Notes: generated by a model from the sequence alone, not told the origin. A stretch of 64,000 nt of DNA from Notospermus geniculatus (GCA_002633025.1 NMRB01000017.1:282919-346918), one strand, 5' to 3'. Numbered from the stretch's first letter, positions 44,250-55,303 are shown. Program-made: numbers and translations.

Positions 44250-44477
44250 CTGCATTGGAAATAAGAACGTACATATACTCAGTAGTTTTATTGTTCGTCA
44301 TCGTTCAATCTCAACTCTTTAAGTCACACTTGGTCATCTGCAGCACTGATTTCCACCCAATCCGCTCGAGAAATGGCCTGCATAGCAAGATCACTTTTCA
44401 TTCAAGAAGTACTAAGTTTTGAATACTATTAGAGTCACACAGTGTCCAAAACACAGCTTCAGATATGTTAGAATCGA

Positions 44478-44849
44478 TCAAAAATATTTTTCCCAAGTAT
44501 GATAAACTGTAAAGCATCTGTTCTTGCACAATGGAACTTGACAGCTAACGCAGATGTAACGAGTGTCACAACGCTTCTTACGACGTGAACAAACTCGACA
44601 TCTTCTCTGAGGATAAGGAGACCGTCCAGTGCCTCGAATCGGAGTTAATCTATGCTTGACCCTGTCACCATCAAGGCGGTCTACAGGATCAAGACCGCTG
44701 CGGGTGAGTTCAAAGGTCCTTTCCGAAGTTTTGGTTGATTGATGCAACAGGCTGTCATTTACAGATAAGAGAAAGACCGGGCTGCTTTGAGACAGATGTT
44801 GGGAATCATTGACAGCATTCCACCAGATGGCATCTTGTACACTTTGTAC
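44478..44849 (-). CDS. Alternative 3' exon P: piggyBac-type zinc ribbon, first of the array
   Basis: Acceptor TTTCCAATCCAG, first codon GTA (phase 0). 123 residues. The end is the same ribbon as in exon O (RRCRVCSRRKKRCDTRYICV, then SCQVPLCKNRC, YH). SPYPQRRCRVC and DGxRxxHRL are shared with O, so the pair arose by duplication. An in-frame ORF continues 58 codons upstream of the acceptor, but that part has no motif. AATAAA at about 44292-44287. Confidence 0.82.
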   Translation of the reverse strand, partial: VQSVQDAIWWNAVNDSQHLSQSSPVFLLSVNDSLLHQSTKTSERTFELTRSGLDPVDRLDGDRVKHRLTPIRGTGRSPYPQRRCRVCSRRKKRCDTRYICVSCQVPLCKNRCFTVYHTWEKYF

Positions 44850-45693
44850 CTGGATTGGAAATAAGAATGCACTAATCAGGATTTCTGCCAGAAACTGAAA
44901 GAAGGGACGTACACCAGCCACAGGTGTCATCCGAGAGACGCCTCGGTGTCGCTCAGAAAAATCTGTTTGTAAGCCCAAAACGCTTTTTCCCGGCATTTGG
45001 ATGCTGGAAGAATAAACCTGCATTGCTCACCAGACAGACGGGTTGAAGGGGTACATAACCCCCTTCTTCAAGGCATGAATGATGTAAGCCTGTATCCCCC
45101 ACTTGTAGAAGAAAGAAACCCCACTCATTCTGTAAGATCCAAGGATAGAAAGGCAAATTCTATTCAGGCAAGCTGTACACTCTAGTCATTGGGTTGCAGG
45201 ACACATCTTACATGTACATGTACGTTGATCCCTGCAGCTAAATTTTAGTGAAAAAGGTTCGAGAATCTTGACTGTGGCTCCCATCCTGGCATCAAAATGA
45301 CAACCACATTCTACATGTTTTAACTGCCCCAGTATCAATTCAATTCGAAGTCACTGCTTTTATAAAGTCTGAAAATTTCGAGCGAGCAGATCCACTATGA
45401 TTTTAGTATCAAGTGACACAGATTCCTTGGATGAATAGCAACATTGTACCTCTCCTGATCATGAACAATCTGCAAAATCTGACTTTATTATGCTTACAAC
45501 TACAACTGTACAAGACTCTAGAGTAGCATTGGCAACTTCTGGCTGATTGTGGTCACTGGACGTACTCAACTGACTATAAACACTATTAACACTGCGAATA
45601 AGAATTGTGATTGCCTCGCACAATACCAACATGACCAAGGAAAACACAGGCATGGGATACTATTACTAGTAATAGTACCATACCCACACTGTA

Positions 45694-46058
45694 AAGCCGT
45701 GTTTGCCCGACATACGATATATGCGATATGTGAGACGCGACAGCGATATGCGATGTCTGAAGTGGGATTAGAAAAACGCATGTTTCATTTATCTAGTAGA
45801 AAACAAAAGAAAGCCCTGGCTGCTGTACCACGTGACCAGTCTACATGTATATCGCATCCGGGGTCCGATACATACCTCGATCACTACGTATGGAGCGAAT
45901 GCTTTTATCGGATATCGTCGTATCGCGTAACGGATAACGAATAACGCGTGCAGATAAACGAGTATTGGAAAACGGCTTGGAACGATCTGACTACGATTTC
46001 GCATATCGTTATTTCGTATCACATACCGCATAACGGATGTCAGGTAAACAAGGCTTAA
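45694..46058. mobile_element. Degenerate foldback element rich in CGATATGCGATA words
   Basis: AAAGCCGTGTTTGCCCGACA at the left and TGTCAGGTAAACAAGGCTT at the right pair with mismatches, and the arms share further ATACGATA/ATATCGTT words. No ORF. Confidence 0.65.
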
Positions 46059-47298
46059 CACTCAATCCCTAATATGGTATTTGGTGGGTTGATAATATTG
46101 ATTTCATCCTGGTTTTCCTATTCCTTATCCTTCCTATTCATTTGAACACTAACAACGACATACATTACTGGTTGCCTCATTCAAACATGAAGGCAAAGAG
46201 CATCAAAATGTATCGTGTAACCATAATTTCAACCTACACATGTATGATTTCAATCAACGAAAACCAGACATTTTCCGACTGTCGATGGGCCATTGGTTCT
46301 ACATTGCTGAAAATAACACACAAAACAAACTGAACCAGAAACTCCTGAAAAGAAATGGAAGAGGGGCTCCTAGTTCTAGCCATGTGAACATACATGGGAA
46401 ACAGGGACAAAGCTGAATTCTGTGTTCCTTTTCCTGTCTTCTGAAAATGTAAAATACATGCATCACGCTCACAGTGGTTCAACAATTCCTGATCGCTTTT
46501 GGTACAACTTCTGACCCAGATGGTTGTTTTTCTGTAACAGTTCCAACATCCCAAACATCAGTTGATCTGTCAGTACGAGAGGAAATGTTTCTAATCTCCA
46601 GTAAATTTTCCAATCATCCTATGTACTACTGGTGAAATAGGCTTTCAGGCCGACATGAACATGTTACACGACTTCTGTGAGAGTATACTCACAGGCTCGT
46701 GGAGTCACAGCCCAATGATCTAAAGAGATGGCACAGGTGGGCAAAGGGGCTGTTGAGATCACCAATAAGAACATTCATTGTAAGCAGACATCAGTTAGTT
46801 GACCACTGTGATGTGAAGAAAATCCGACAAAAATGAGATATGGGCAGGTTCTTGAATTCTCCTCAGTAACAACAAGAAGGCTAGCATCTTGCAAAAAGAC
46901 TATAGAGAGAATTCTAGAATCAAGTACTTTTTGTCACATAAGCTTTCTGACCTAATAATGAATATACCGGTAATTGCACAAGCACCAGAGGGAGGGTGTT
47001 TTTTCATTCTAATGGCATAGTCCAGGGCAGTTTAATACCTTGGTAAATACGAAATATCACACACATACAGTACTATCATGCCTTCGTAAATTTCGGCGTC
47101 AACTTCAGAAACCAACAGACTGTATTCCAAAAGACAACGAAAGAATTTTTCTAGTCTCAGAGACTGAACATCTTCATAACTGTTGGAAAATGAAGTGCAG
47201 AGCCAGAGACCAGTGCAATTTGCAGCCTTTTTCATGGCAATGATACTGCTGTACATGCATACAACAAATAATCATATGGTTTGAATATAACCAGTAAC

Positions 47299-47328
47299 AA
47301 AAATAGATAAGCGAGCTTATCTATTTTT
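47299..47328. repeat. 14-bp perfect hairpin
   Basis: AAAAATAGATAAGC, GA, then the exact complement. Function unknown. Confidence 0.8.
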
Positions 47329-47608
47329 GCCAGTAAGGAAATGTTCTGCATGGTTTGAAATTGATGATCATTCACTTCAATGTTGGATGCAGAAGGGCTG
47401 CTGTATATTCTTCATGTCCTTCATTCAGAGAGCATTACCACCAAAGACAATGATATTCATGGAGGCATTGACCTCAGATATCCTAAGAATTTGGCAGCTG
47501 TGCTTCAGTTAGCAAGAAACACTCCTATCCAGGAAGCCCTATAAAGATGTCTACTTTTCAGGCGCAAATGTCTTCTTCCTTAGTGAATGTCATCATCATG
47601 GTTTATTC

Positions 47609-47848
47609 AGGGCTTGAAAAATTCTCTGGGGCCTTGGTGCCCGGCCGGGCACCCTGCTTTTTGTGACTTTTCATTTCTTGGTGCCCAGGGCTTTTTTGTG
47701 GGTGCCCGAATAAGCTTGTTTCAGTTTTTTCTGCCGGGGGTTTAGTGCCCGGTCGGGCATGTTCTATTATGTATATTATTGATTTTTGGTGCCCTGGTCG
47801 TCAGACAAGGTGCCTGCGGGCACTCGGGCACCCAATTTTTCGAGCCCT
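47609..47848. repeat. Dispersed element with AGGGCTTGAAAAATT ends, copy 1
   Basis: Begins AGGGCTTGAAAAATTCTCTG and ends AATTTTTCGAGCCCT, with GGTGCCC and CCGGGCA words inside. A diverged copy lies at 62960-63236. Looks like a MITE. Confidence 0.75.
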
Positions 47849-47890
47849 GCTATTCTGTGTTAAAATTCATTGATACATGCAATCTAACTA

Positions 47891-48144
47891 CAGTACAGGT
47901 CACAATTGACATCCCTACGGCTTCGCGTAAGTTACTCATAAGTTACCAGTAATTTACGCGTAACTCACGGCTTTGGTTTCGCATAACTCACCGCGTAACT
48001 CGCCTCGTACCTCACCGCGTAACTAGCATTTAGCAAAATTCGCGCAACTCACCTTGTAAGTTACGCGTAACATAGCTCGTGAGTTGTTGCGTAAGTTACG
48101 AGCAACTTACGCAAATTTAGGGATGTTAATTGTGACCTGTACTG
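47891..48144. mobile_element. Mariner-like MITE with TA duplication
   Basis: CAGTACAGGTCACAATTGAC at the left and its complement on the right, flanked by TA. The inside is built from GCGTAACTCAC / GTAAGTTAC words. No ORF. Confidence 0.82.
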
Positions 48145-48537
48145 TATACTGACCACTTCATCTGAAGACGGATCCAAATCCGACCAGCTTCAGTTGATTT
48201 TGTTAATACATGTATGTATTTACTCACAACAAAATAACATCCAAGTTTCACTGAAGTCAATGTACTTACCTATAACCACAGAACACCAACCTTCATATAA
48301 AAGTACTCAACTATTTGAAAAGCTTCCGGATTGAATTACCGGTCAAAATGAAATATAACTCCCAGATTGCAATGAGACGAGAGGATGCATCTCAATAAAT
48401 AATACGAAGGCACAGTGAAACTTGGATGTTTGTAAAAAAGAATTAACTACACCGTGCACATATACACCATCGCAAGCTTTCAAAATTCTGTATTGACTGT
48501 TCATGGCTTCAGTTGGAGTAATTGATATCAAGGTATA

Positions 48538-48729
48538 CACGTCGTCAACCGAGAATTAACAGGGTCTAAGTCAGTAAGTTTTTTTTACGTGTTTTTACGT
48601 GTTTCCCGCTCATGTCAACATTTGAGGTGAATGACTGCAGAGTCAGAAATGCCGCCTTGAGTTCTAGGTCATTGATACTTGTCCCTCACTTCCTGTGCTT
48701 AGACCTGTTAATTCTTGGTTGACGATGTG
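48538..48729. mobile_element. 192-bp foldback element
   Basis: CACGTCGTCAACCGAGAATT and GGGTCTAAG pair with the right arm ending GACGATGTG. Arms of about 30 bp, no ORF. Confidence 0.75.
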
Positions 48730-49308
48730 CAACGCTTATAATTTGTGTCCGAGTATTTGATCATGGTCCCCATAAGCCCAAAAATTCTACAAAATTGTAC
48801 ATTTACCAGATTGTGATGGGACGTGACACTGTGAAGACCCATGGAGAAAAACCCTGTCGGGACAAGTTTTGGCCCTTCAAAGACATTGTCTCCAAATTTA
48901 CCGTATTTTCCGCACTACCGCCCACACTGGTATAAGACCGGCACCCACTCCAACACAGACCAAAATCCACAGAAGACCTGCACCGCCAAATTACCCACAT
49001 GCACCGAGACACCTATCGGGGGCGTCACATACTAACGCAGCTGACAGCATGGCGCATTGATCGACGACACCAGTACGAACACACCAGGTTGTGATGATGT
49101 TATGCTGACCGTTTAGGCCTACCTGCCACCGTTTTGAACAAGATTGTCTGAGATGAACACAACATCACCCGACTAATATTCCACTTCATATCTACCCGGC
49201 CATTGACCAGCCATCGCACAGGTAGGACTGAGCTGTTCACCTAAATATTCTTTCGAACAGATTCCATCCATGACCATAGGCTACATTCATTCATGAAACA
49301 ATAGTCCA

Positions 49309-50649
49309 CTACTGGTACTCAGATTCACTATCACTAGGAAAGCCCTCAAAATCTTCATCTTCCGTGTCATCATTGAAGAGCGTTTCAAAGACTTCAGCAT
49401 ATTCTGCGGCTGTAGTAGAATCCGTAACATCCATTTGAGCCTCGTCATCGCTTTCATCCGATACGACGCTTTGTGTTGCATACAGTGGACCGTCACTGGG
49501 GCACATTCCAGATTCACGAAAGCCGTTCTGTATGGTTGACACTTTTATACTTTGCCATGCCTTAAGTACCCATTCGGCAACCTGCGCGTAGGATGCACAT
49601 CGCTGTCTTCCCCTTTTGTGCTCTCCGTTGACCATCCACTGTTCCCATGTCATTCGCAGTCTGTCCTTAAATGCCTTGTTCACCGATATATCTAGCGGCA
49701 GTAGGAGTTTCGTCAGTCCACTGGGGATTATAGCAATCGTACTGTTCATCTTCTCGAGATGAGTCTTCACAGAATCGGTTTTGTGTGTGGTCATCGAATC
49801 ACATACCAGCATCGACGGGGAGGTATGGAAAAATCCTCCTGGCCGTTTGGCGTAGGCGGAGTCCAACCAATCATTCATTACTCCCTCATCCATCCAACCT
49901 TTGGGATTGGCGCGAATCACCAGGCCAGATGGAAACTTTTCCTTTGGTGGCGTCTTTTGTTTGAGTATAAGCATTGGCGGAAGTTGTTTACCAGATGCTG
50001 CACATGACAGTACCACAGTAAAACTCAACTTCTCATGGCCCTTCGTTTCTACTGGCACCATTTTCTCACCGACCTTTTCAGTTTGAGCCATCGGAATGTC
50101 AAAGGTTAAAGGAACCTCATCCATGTTGACAATGTCGTCCAGACGGAGCTTCATGGTTTTTATCTTGTCCTTAGTATAACACCGAAACGCATCTATCTTC
50201 TCTTGCCAGTCGTCTGGGAGCTTCTGGCAAACCGTGGTGCACGTTCGAATTGACACCTCCTTCTTCCGTCTCATGAACAACTCCTTCCGTCTCATGAAAC
50301 GAAAGCACCAAGATGGCCCACCTATAAATTCATCTATGCCCATCTCCTTCGCAAATGTCTTGGCCTTCAACCGGATTGATATAGTTGACACGCCCCTTCC
50401 TGCAGCTCTCTCTTTGTTCACCCATTCCTCAACTTTGTTCTCAAGATTTGGCCACCTTGCTTGGTTCCCACGAAAAGCTTTCCGGGTCTTCTTGCTCTGT
50501 TTTAGCTTGTCCTCTTGCTTCTTCCAACTCCGCACTAACGACTCATCGACCCCGAATTTGCGACCGGCAGCTCTATTCCCATGTTCTTTTCCGAATTGAA
50601 CAGCTTTCAATTTGAAGGCAGCATTGTAACTCTTCAATCTTTTCTTCAC
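49309..50649 (-). CDS. Tigger/pogo transposase, full-length frame
   Basis: 446 residues from an ATG (start MKKRLKSYNAAFKLKAVQFG). Residues 1-60 form a CENP-B-type helix-turn-helix (AAGRKFGVDESLVRSWKK). A second DNA-binding helix region (LENKVEEWVNKERAAGRGVS) follows. The DDE core has NMDEVPLTFD (first Asp), MLVCDSMTTH (second Asp) and LLLPLDISVNKAFKDRL (third Asp). The C-terminus is acidic, as in many family members. No stop or frameshift is visible, so this copy may be recent or domesticated. It would cut and paste DNA at TA sites. It is on the same strand as the surrounding gene. Confidence 0.93.
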   Translation of the reverse strand: MKKRLKSYNAAFKLKAVQFGKEHGNRAAGRKFGVDESLVRSWKKQEDKLKQSKKTRKAFRGNQARWPNLENKVEEWVNKERAAGRGVSTISIRLKAKTFAKEMGIDEFIGGPSWCFRFMRRKELFMRRKKEVSIRTCTTVCQKLPDDWQEKIDAFRCYTKDKIKTMKLRLDDIVNMDEVPLTFDIPMAQTEKVGEKMVPVETKGHEKLSFTVVLSCAASGKQLPPMLILKQKTPPKEKFPSGLVIRANPKGWMDEGVMNDWLDSAYAKRPGGFFHTSPSMLVCDSMTTHKTDSVKTHLEKMNSTIAIIPSGLTKLLLPLDISVNKAFKDRLRMTWEQWMVNGEHKRGRQRCASYAQVAEWVLKAWQSIKVSTIQNGFRESGMCPSDGPLYATQSVVSDESDDEAQMDVTDSTTAAEYAEVFETLFNDDTEDEDFEGFPSDSESEYQ

Positions 50650-51270
50650 TGGGGTATTGATGTGGCCAGGCCATCCAACCTTTGACCAAAATAATATAGG
50701 AATTATAGGAGCTTCAGAGCAATATATATAGGAAAAATATAGGAATTTTAAGGGACCATCTCAAAATTACTTTGGTGCCTGCAAAACTAAATGCGCTTAG
50801 TTTCTCATTCAACCCCCTCCCCCTTCAAAAAACTAAACTGGGGTACATGTACACTTTGGCATGGACGTTCAGATTGCTCTGTGGGGATTTTGAAGGGTCT
50901 GATTTGAAGGTTGAAGGGGGTGTTGAGGTACATGTACATGTATGTGTTGATCCCTTTTCTCTGCTACGGGGTAATTTTGCTTACTATTGGCTTTTTGGTA
51001 CAATTTTATGTTGTATCATGTAGCCAATGTCATAAGCTACAAAATAAACATCACTTGCTGCACATCATCTTCAACTTTTTCTATCTCATTTGAGCACTGA
51101 CACCTGTGTGAATGTACATGTACCAGAAGAACACATGACAAATAATGTTTTTAAATAAATCGAAATGTTCCCGGGCAAGCATTGAGCCAGGTACAGAGGG
51201 TATCCAGACACCTGATCACACCAAGTTATTAGCTACTACAATGTAAGTCAAATAGCCAAATGACAAAATA

Positions 51271-51582
51271 TTGAACTTTGACCTCTGTGGCCTTGAAAAG
51301 TAGGTCAAATAAAAATCCTGTTACATGTTTTAACAGTGGTGAAATTTTGGAGACAATCCAGACATGAGTTGAGGAATTATTAGAATTTGAGTTTGTTGTT
51401 GCCACCTGGTGGCCAAGCCGAGAATCGAATCGAACCGAAACTTGGTGTTATTGGTCATATGACCAAGGGATGTACCAAGTTTCAGATCAATAGCCCCAGC
51501 GGTTACAAAACATGCCCTCCTAACGGACGACGACAACGGACGCTGCACCATCGTAAGAGCTCACCACAGGTGAGCTAAAAAC
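51271..51582 (-). repeat. Inverted short copy of the 21001-21800 repeat
   Basis: GAACTTTGACCTCTGTGGCC, TAGCCCCAGCGGTTACAAAA and a final CACAGGTGAGCT match the complement of the longer copy; the middle is deleted. Confidence 0.75.
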
Positions 51583-52624
51583 CAAGATGGTAAAAAACGT
51601 GAAAAGCACTGGGAGAAAAAGTTGACCTAATCTATGGCAATTATCAACATACTGCACGATACATAGGGAGACTTAATTGTGTATGATTAGTTTACGTCAG
51701 CTAATTCTTGCGTACGATTAGCGAATTCTTATGTCGGCTAGTGTGTAAGGGTCAAAGGCAGAACATCGCCATTTTGATTAGCGAACGATCCGAACCCAAA
51801 ACTGGATGGCGAATTTAGGCCTCGCGTTTTAGCGTCCGAAGCCAGAATCACATTCTGAAATACAACAATTTTATTTTCACAAAATCCACATACAACCCGC
51901 ACTNCCCCCCCCCCCCCCCGATTTTTGGCCCTCTTCTGCAGTAACAACCCGCGGGTCATATGCCGGAAAATACGGTAAGTGATCCTTTATATTTAGTATA
52001 AACTTTGAAGAAAAATAAACAGCTGGATGGTATACATGAACACTTTTCATCTGAAACCAAGGTTTAAAATCAAGAGTTGGAAACGGACGCGATTGAGTTT
52101 TTTGGGTATGTTGGTCCACCATGTGGCTGGTGATTTTCTCGCTTCTGATTGGCTGTCTATTTTTAAATGCGAATGTAAACAACTCCACGTGTCATTTCAT
52201 CAAAGCTTTGGTAGTTACAACTACGCCACATGGTGTCACTACTGCCGATTTGTTCATGGTGAACTGCAGATTCGGTCGGAATGAATAAAAGTGACCACAA
52301 AGTCAACTTTTCAAGGGTCAAGTGCAGAAATCTTGACTGGAAACTGTTCACTGATATCTTAATTATTGGAAAATGCCACTACTTCGTTAACATTCTTCAT
52401 TGGTACATGTAGTAAGTTGTCTAGTGTGTTCATACCCAACAGACAGTGGTTGGTCCTTGTGTGTACTCTAAAAGTAGACCAAAAATTTCACAACTTTCCA
52501 AATCCTAATCTTGATTGAAGTACTGAACTCTAATCCGAGTTTTCCAGATTAAAATTCCATTCAAATAAACCTTGGTTAAAGATGACTTTGTCTCTAAAAC
52601 CATGATAAAAACAATGACACCCAC

Positions 52625-53173
52625 CTCAGCTGAACTTTCATCCTTAACTTCGCCTGACGTGCCTGGTTGCGACATGTCAGGTAGAGAACCAGACGGAATA
52701 GGCCCCGATATTGGAACGGGACTCGAATTTGTATCTGCTGCTTGAGTCAGACTAGAGTCAGAAGGTTCCATTTCAACATCACCCAACTTCATTTGACTTG
52801 TATCAATCTGGCTTAACTGGGGAAAACTATCTGAGTTCGTTGAGGTAGACATTGTTGAATCTAATGCACAAGATGTTATTTTCCAAGATTCTGACTCTGC
52901 AGAATCATCGAGTAAATTTCTATTTTGTAAAGTTACAGTACTTGTCCTTGTCGGCTTCGGATGTGGGCTGTGTGACACTACTTGCTGAAGAGATGACGAA
53001 TTTAATGACATGGAAGATGTTTTTGACAATGAACTGGCTGTGAACGAATCATTTCCTTGAGAATCTGCTAATGACATGATACCTGAAATGGCAACATCTT
53101 GCTGTTCGACGGACATATCTAATGTAGGTGGCGGGGAATCTGCTATTTCTATCACCTGAGAACGACTTGATGC
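52625..53173 (-). CDS. Constant exon 2: Ser/Thr-rich acidic linker
   Basis: Between a TTTCTTTCAG acceptor (first codon GCA, phase 0) and a GAG|GTGGGT donor at 52624 (phase 0). 183 residues, exactly 549 bases. It begins ASSRSQVIEIADSPPPTLDM and is dominated by Ser, Thr, Pro, Asp and Gln with no fold I recognise. It ends GEVKDESSAE. Such linkers commonly separate a dimerisation domain from DNA-binding modules. The donor is the predicted common splice donor for all downstream 3' exons. Reading through it adds 36 residues before a stop, which would give a form without zinc fingers if the intron is retained. Confidence 0.8.
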
Positions 53174-53413
53174 CTGAAAGAAACAAGATTTACATTATAT
53201 CATATGCGTGGTTAACAGTGTAAGTGAAGATTTCGCAACTCAAAATATTAGGATCTGGCATCAACTACTTAAAAGATCTTCATCTACGTATACTCAGAAA
53301 GCATTGATGATCAGTAATAAGTTAGCCATGTCATGCTGAGGCATGAATGAACGGGTACAATATCGTGGGGAAGGCTCCACAGACTTTCTGATATTATTAT
53401 TATGTCTACATAC

Positions 53414-54069
53414 TGCTTTTGAGTTGAGCCTTCTCCTTGTGGCTGCATGTGCTTTTCGCTCAGCATCCAAAACCTCTTCCAGCTGTCTCACACGATCCTT
53501 GAATTCATCACTTTCTCTTCGCATTTCTTCCTGAATTTTTAGCAAAAGTCTGTCCTTCATAAGTATCTGTTCATCTTTTGCATTCAGTTCCATTTTAAAT
53601 TTTTCATTGTCCATTTGTAAACGCACAACTTGGTTCTGCTTTTCGAGACATTCAGTTTGCGATTTCTCCAACATAGTCTGCCGAGAAGCCAAGTCACCTT
53701 GCACCCGTTTCAACAGACTATTAGTTGTTGTAAGCTCAATTCTAAATTTTGAAATCTCCAATTCTTTTGAATTTAGTTCATCCTGTAGTTTCGATAATTC
53801 TTCAGAAGTCTTTCCCTCGCCACCAGCAAGGCTTGCTTTCATCTCATCTATTTGTGCTTTCTGATATTCTAGCTGTCTTTCAGCCACACTAATACTGTTT
53901 TCTTTTACCAAGATTTCAGCCTGGTATTTAGTAAAAAGACTAAAAAGATCGGACCACACTTTGCTCAGCAAAGCTCCCTTTTCATGAAGTTCTGCCTGCA
54001 TGTTTTGCACGGCTTCCTGCATTTCGTTCACTTCCTCAGTCATGATTGGGCATCTGTTCCAGTGTTGAT
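53414..54069 (-). CDS. Constant exon 1: start codon and long coiled coil
   Basis: After a TTTCTTCTTCAG acceptor the exon starts at 54069. ATG at 54043-54041 opens a 210-residue segment (MTEEVNEMQEAVQNMQAELH onward) with Leu, Ile and Val at heptad spacing and Glu/Lys/Gln elsewhere, nearly without Pro, for about 200 residues: a long coiled coil. It ends RRRLNSKA at a GCA|GTATGT donor (phase 0). The ORF also reads upstream of the ATG, but that part lies before the acceptor. A non-coding 5' exon is therefore expected upstream, and I did not locate it. The coiled coil should mediate homodimers or mixed dimers between isoforms that differ only at the C-terminus. Confidence 0.82.
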
Positions 54070-55303
54070 CTGAAGAAGAAAGAAAACTTAGTTTGATTTT
54101 ACAGCTGTACGAAGATTTGGTCATGTGAAAACACACTCAGTAACAGTTCCATTCCACACATGCACGACCGTTCCAAGTTAAGTTGTTTAAATTATATTGT
54201 ACATGTACTCCATACATTATAAATTACTGCTCTGCTCCCCATATGATGGTTCAGAACAAAGACTCAAAAATACTTGGCACTGGCAGGGCATCAATTTCCC
54301 ATCGCAAAATGAGTCTGGGGCTAAGCAAAGCACAGATCAGGAGTCTGCGAGTGCGACTGGATCTTTTATGTTGAATCCCGCTGCACCGTGCCGGGCAGGA
54401 TGCAGGATTGGTCAATGTCATGTTGGTACCGGTGGTAGCAGTGCAGTGGTAGGCCTAGTACCGGTAGGCCTACCGGTAGAATTTATAGGATCACAACAAA
54501 TTTTTGGCTGTATCTCCAACGTCTAATTTGATGGGGTAGTACACAGTGCGAGGGGAACATTCACACACAGACTCGCTGATTGATAAGTGTTACACCACTC
54601 CATCATCACGTGCTCAAGAGTGCCTGTGGAACCTAATTGAAAATTACGCATGCGCAGTCGGCTTGCTCAGTCAATCGGGAAAGAACGCTGGTCAGTCGTC
54701 GACAAATGCCAAGATAATTTAGAGAATTGCAAAGGTTAAGCTACATCAATTAACGACCTTCAGGATCTACAGTTATTCTTTGATAGGATTACCCAGTTAA
54801 AAGAGGCGATGCGTCGTCATTTATGCTCATTTTTCCATGGAAATCGAAGAAAGCTTTATCACCGCAGCACAAGCGGCCATTTTCTTTGTTCCTCATCATC
54901 TGCGCCGAGAAACACCGAGATGTGCCGAAGTTGAACGCGCGAAATTCAAAACAGCATGCAGTTTGCCGGCGGAAACCAACGCATTAACGTCACGCCCACC
55001 GCGCACACGAATTTTGACCATTTTTTATGCCGCATCTACAGGAGGCAAAAATTGCCTCATTGAAATCACTGTTTTTCTAACTCTTCAATCATTTAGGTTC
55101 CAACATTTTTGGAATTGTCAATATCCAGAAATAATCGTCTTTCCAAATGGCCAAAAAGAATAAAACTATTTGTCACGCTAAATCTGCTAAGATCTTTTGG
55201 AGATGGTTGAAAACTGGACCGGGTGGCCCATTATTTATGGTCTATGTATAGTGTACCTAATATTGTTTTCTACTCCGTACCGCACCATCCAGGAGCGTAC
55301 ATT
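54070..55303. other. Upstream region of the zinc-finger locus, no gene recognised
   Basis: Expected to hold the promoter and 5' UTR exon. A 108-codon + strand ORF at 54837-55163 has no motif. No TATA box or first exon can be supported. Confidence 0.4.

Larger units (their letters stand above)
44850..48537. other. Large intron, proximal part: no further exon recognised
   Basis: Short ORFs (45459, 46234, 47032 region) lack motifs and acceptor phase. I could not exclude further alternative exons without zinc fingers. Confidence 0.45.
48901..51975 (-). mobile_element. Tigger/pogo-type transposon with TA-flanked inverted ends
   Basis: The left end CCGTATTTTCCG and the right end (complement CCGTATTTTCCGGCATATGA) are each bordered by TA, the pogo target site. 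Between them lies one intact pogo-type transposase frame. Outside the first bases the ends are only moderately similar. A piece of another repeat (51271-51582) lies within, so the element is probably composite. It sits in the intron between constant and variable exons of the zinc-finger locus. Confidence 0.6.
28746..54069 (-). other. Gene locus: coiled-coil constant exons plus tandem alternative zinc-finger 3' exons
   Basis: The transcript would run from the 5' exon ending at 53414, through the exon 53173-52625, into one of 17 downstream exons. Both constant introns and essentially all 3' exons are in phase 0, so any 3' exon can be joined to the donor at 52625 without a frameshift. The 3' exons lack obvious start codons, and several have stop codons just upstream of the acceptor, so they cannot be independent intronless genes. 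The closest known precedents are Drosophila lola and mod(mdg4). The joining itself is inferred, not observed; alternatives are separate genes whose 5' exons I missed, or splicing in series. Confidence 0.75.

Noticed and set aside
28746-44849. Zinc-finger ORFs as a cluster of independent intronless genes
   Set aside because: They lack obvious start codons near the fingers, begin right after splice acceptors in one phase, and some have in-frame stops immediately upstream of the acceptor.
52505-52624. Extra C-terminal 36 codons after constant exon 2
   Set aside because: A good GTGGGT donor precedes them and the residues are hydrophobic and low in similarity to the rest; kept only as a possible intron-retention form.
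54837-55163. 108-codon + strand ORF upstream of the zinc-finger locus
   Set aside because: No recognisable motif, biased composition or splice support; treated as chance.
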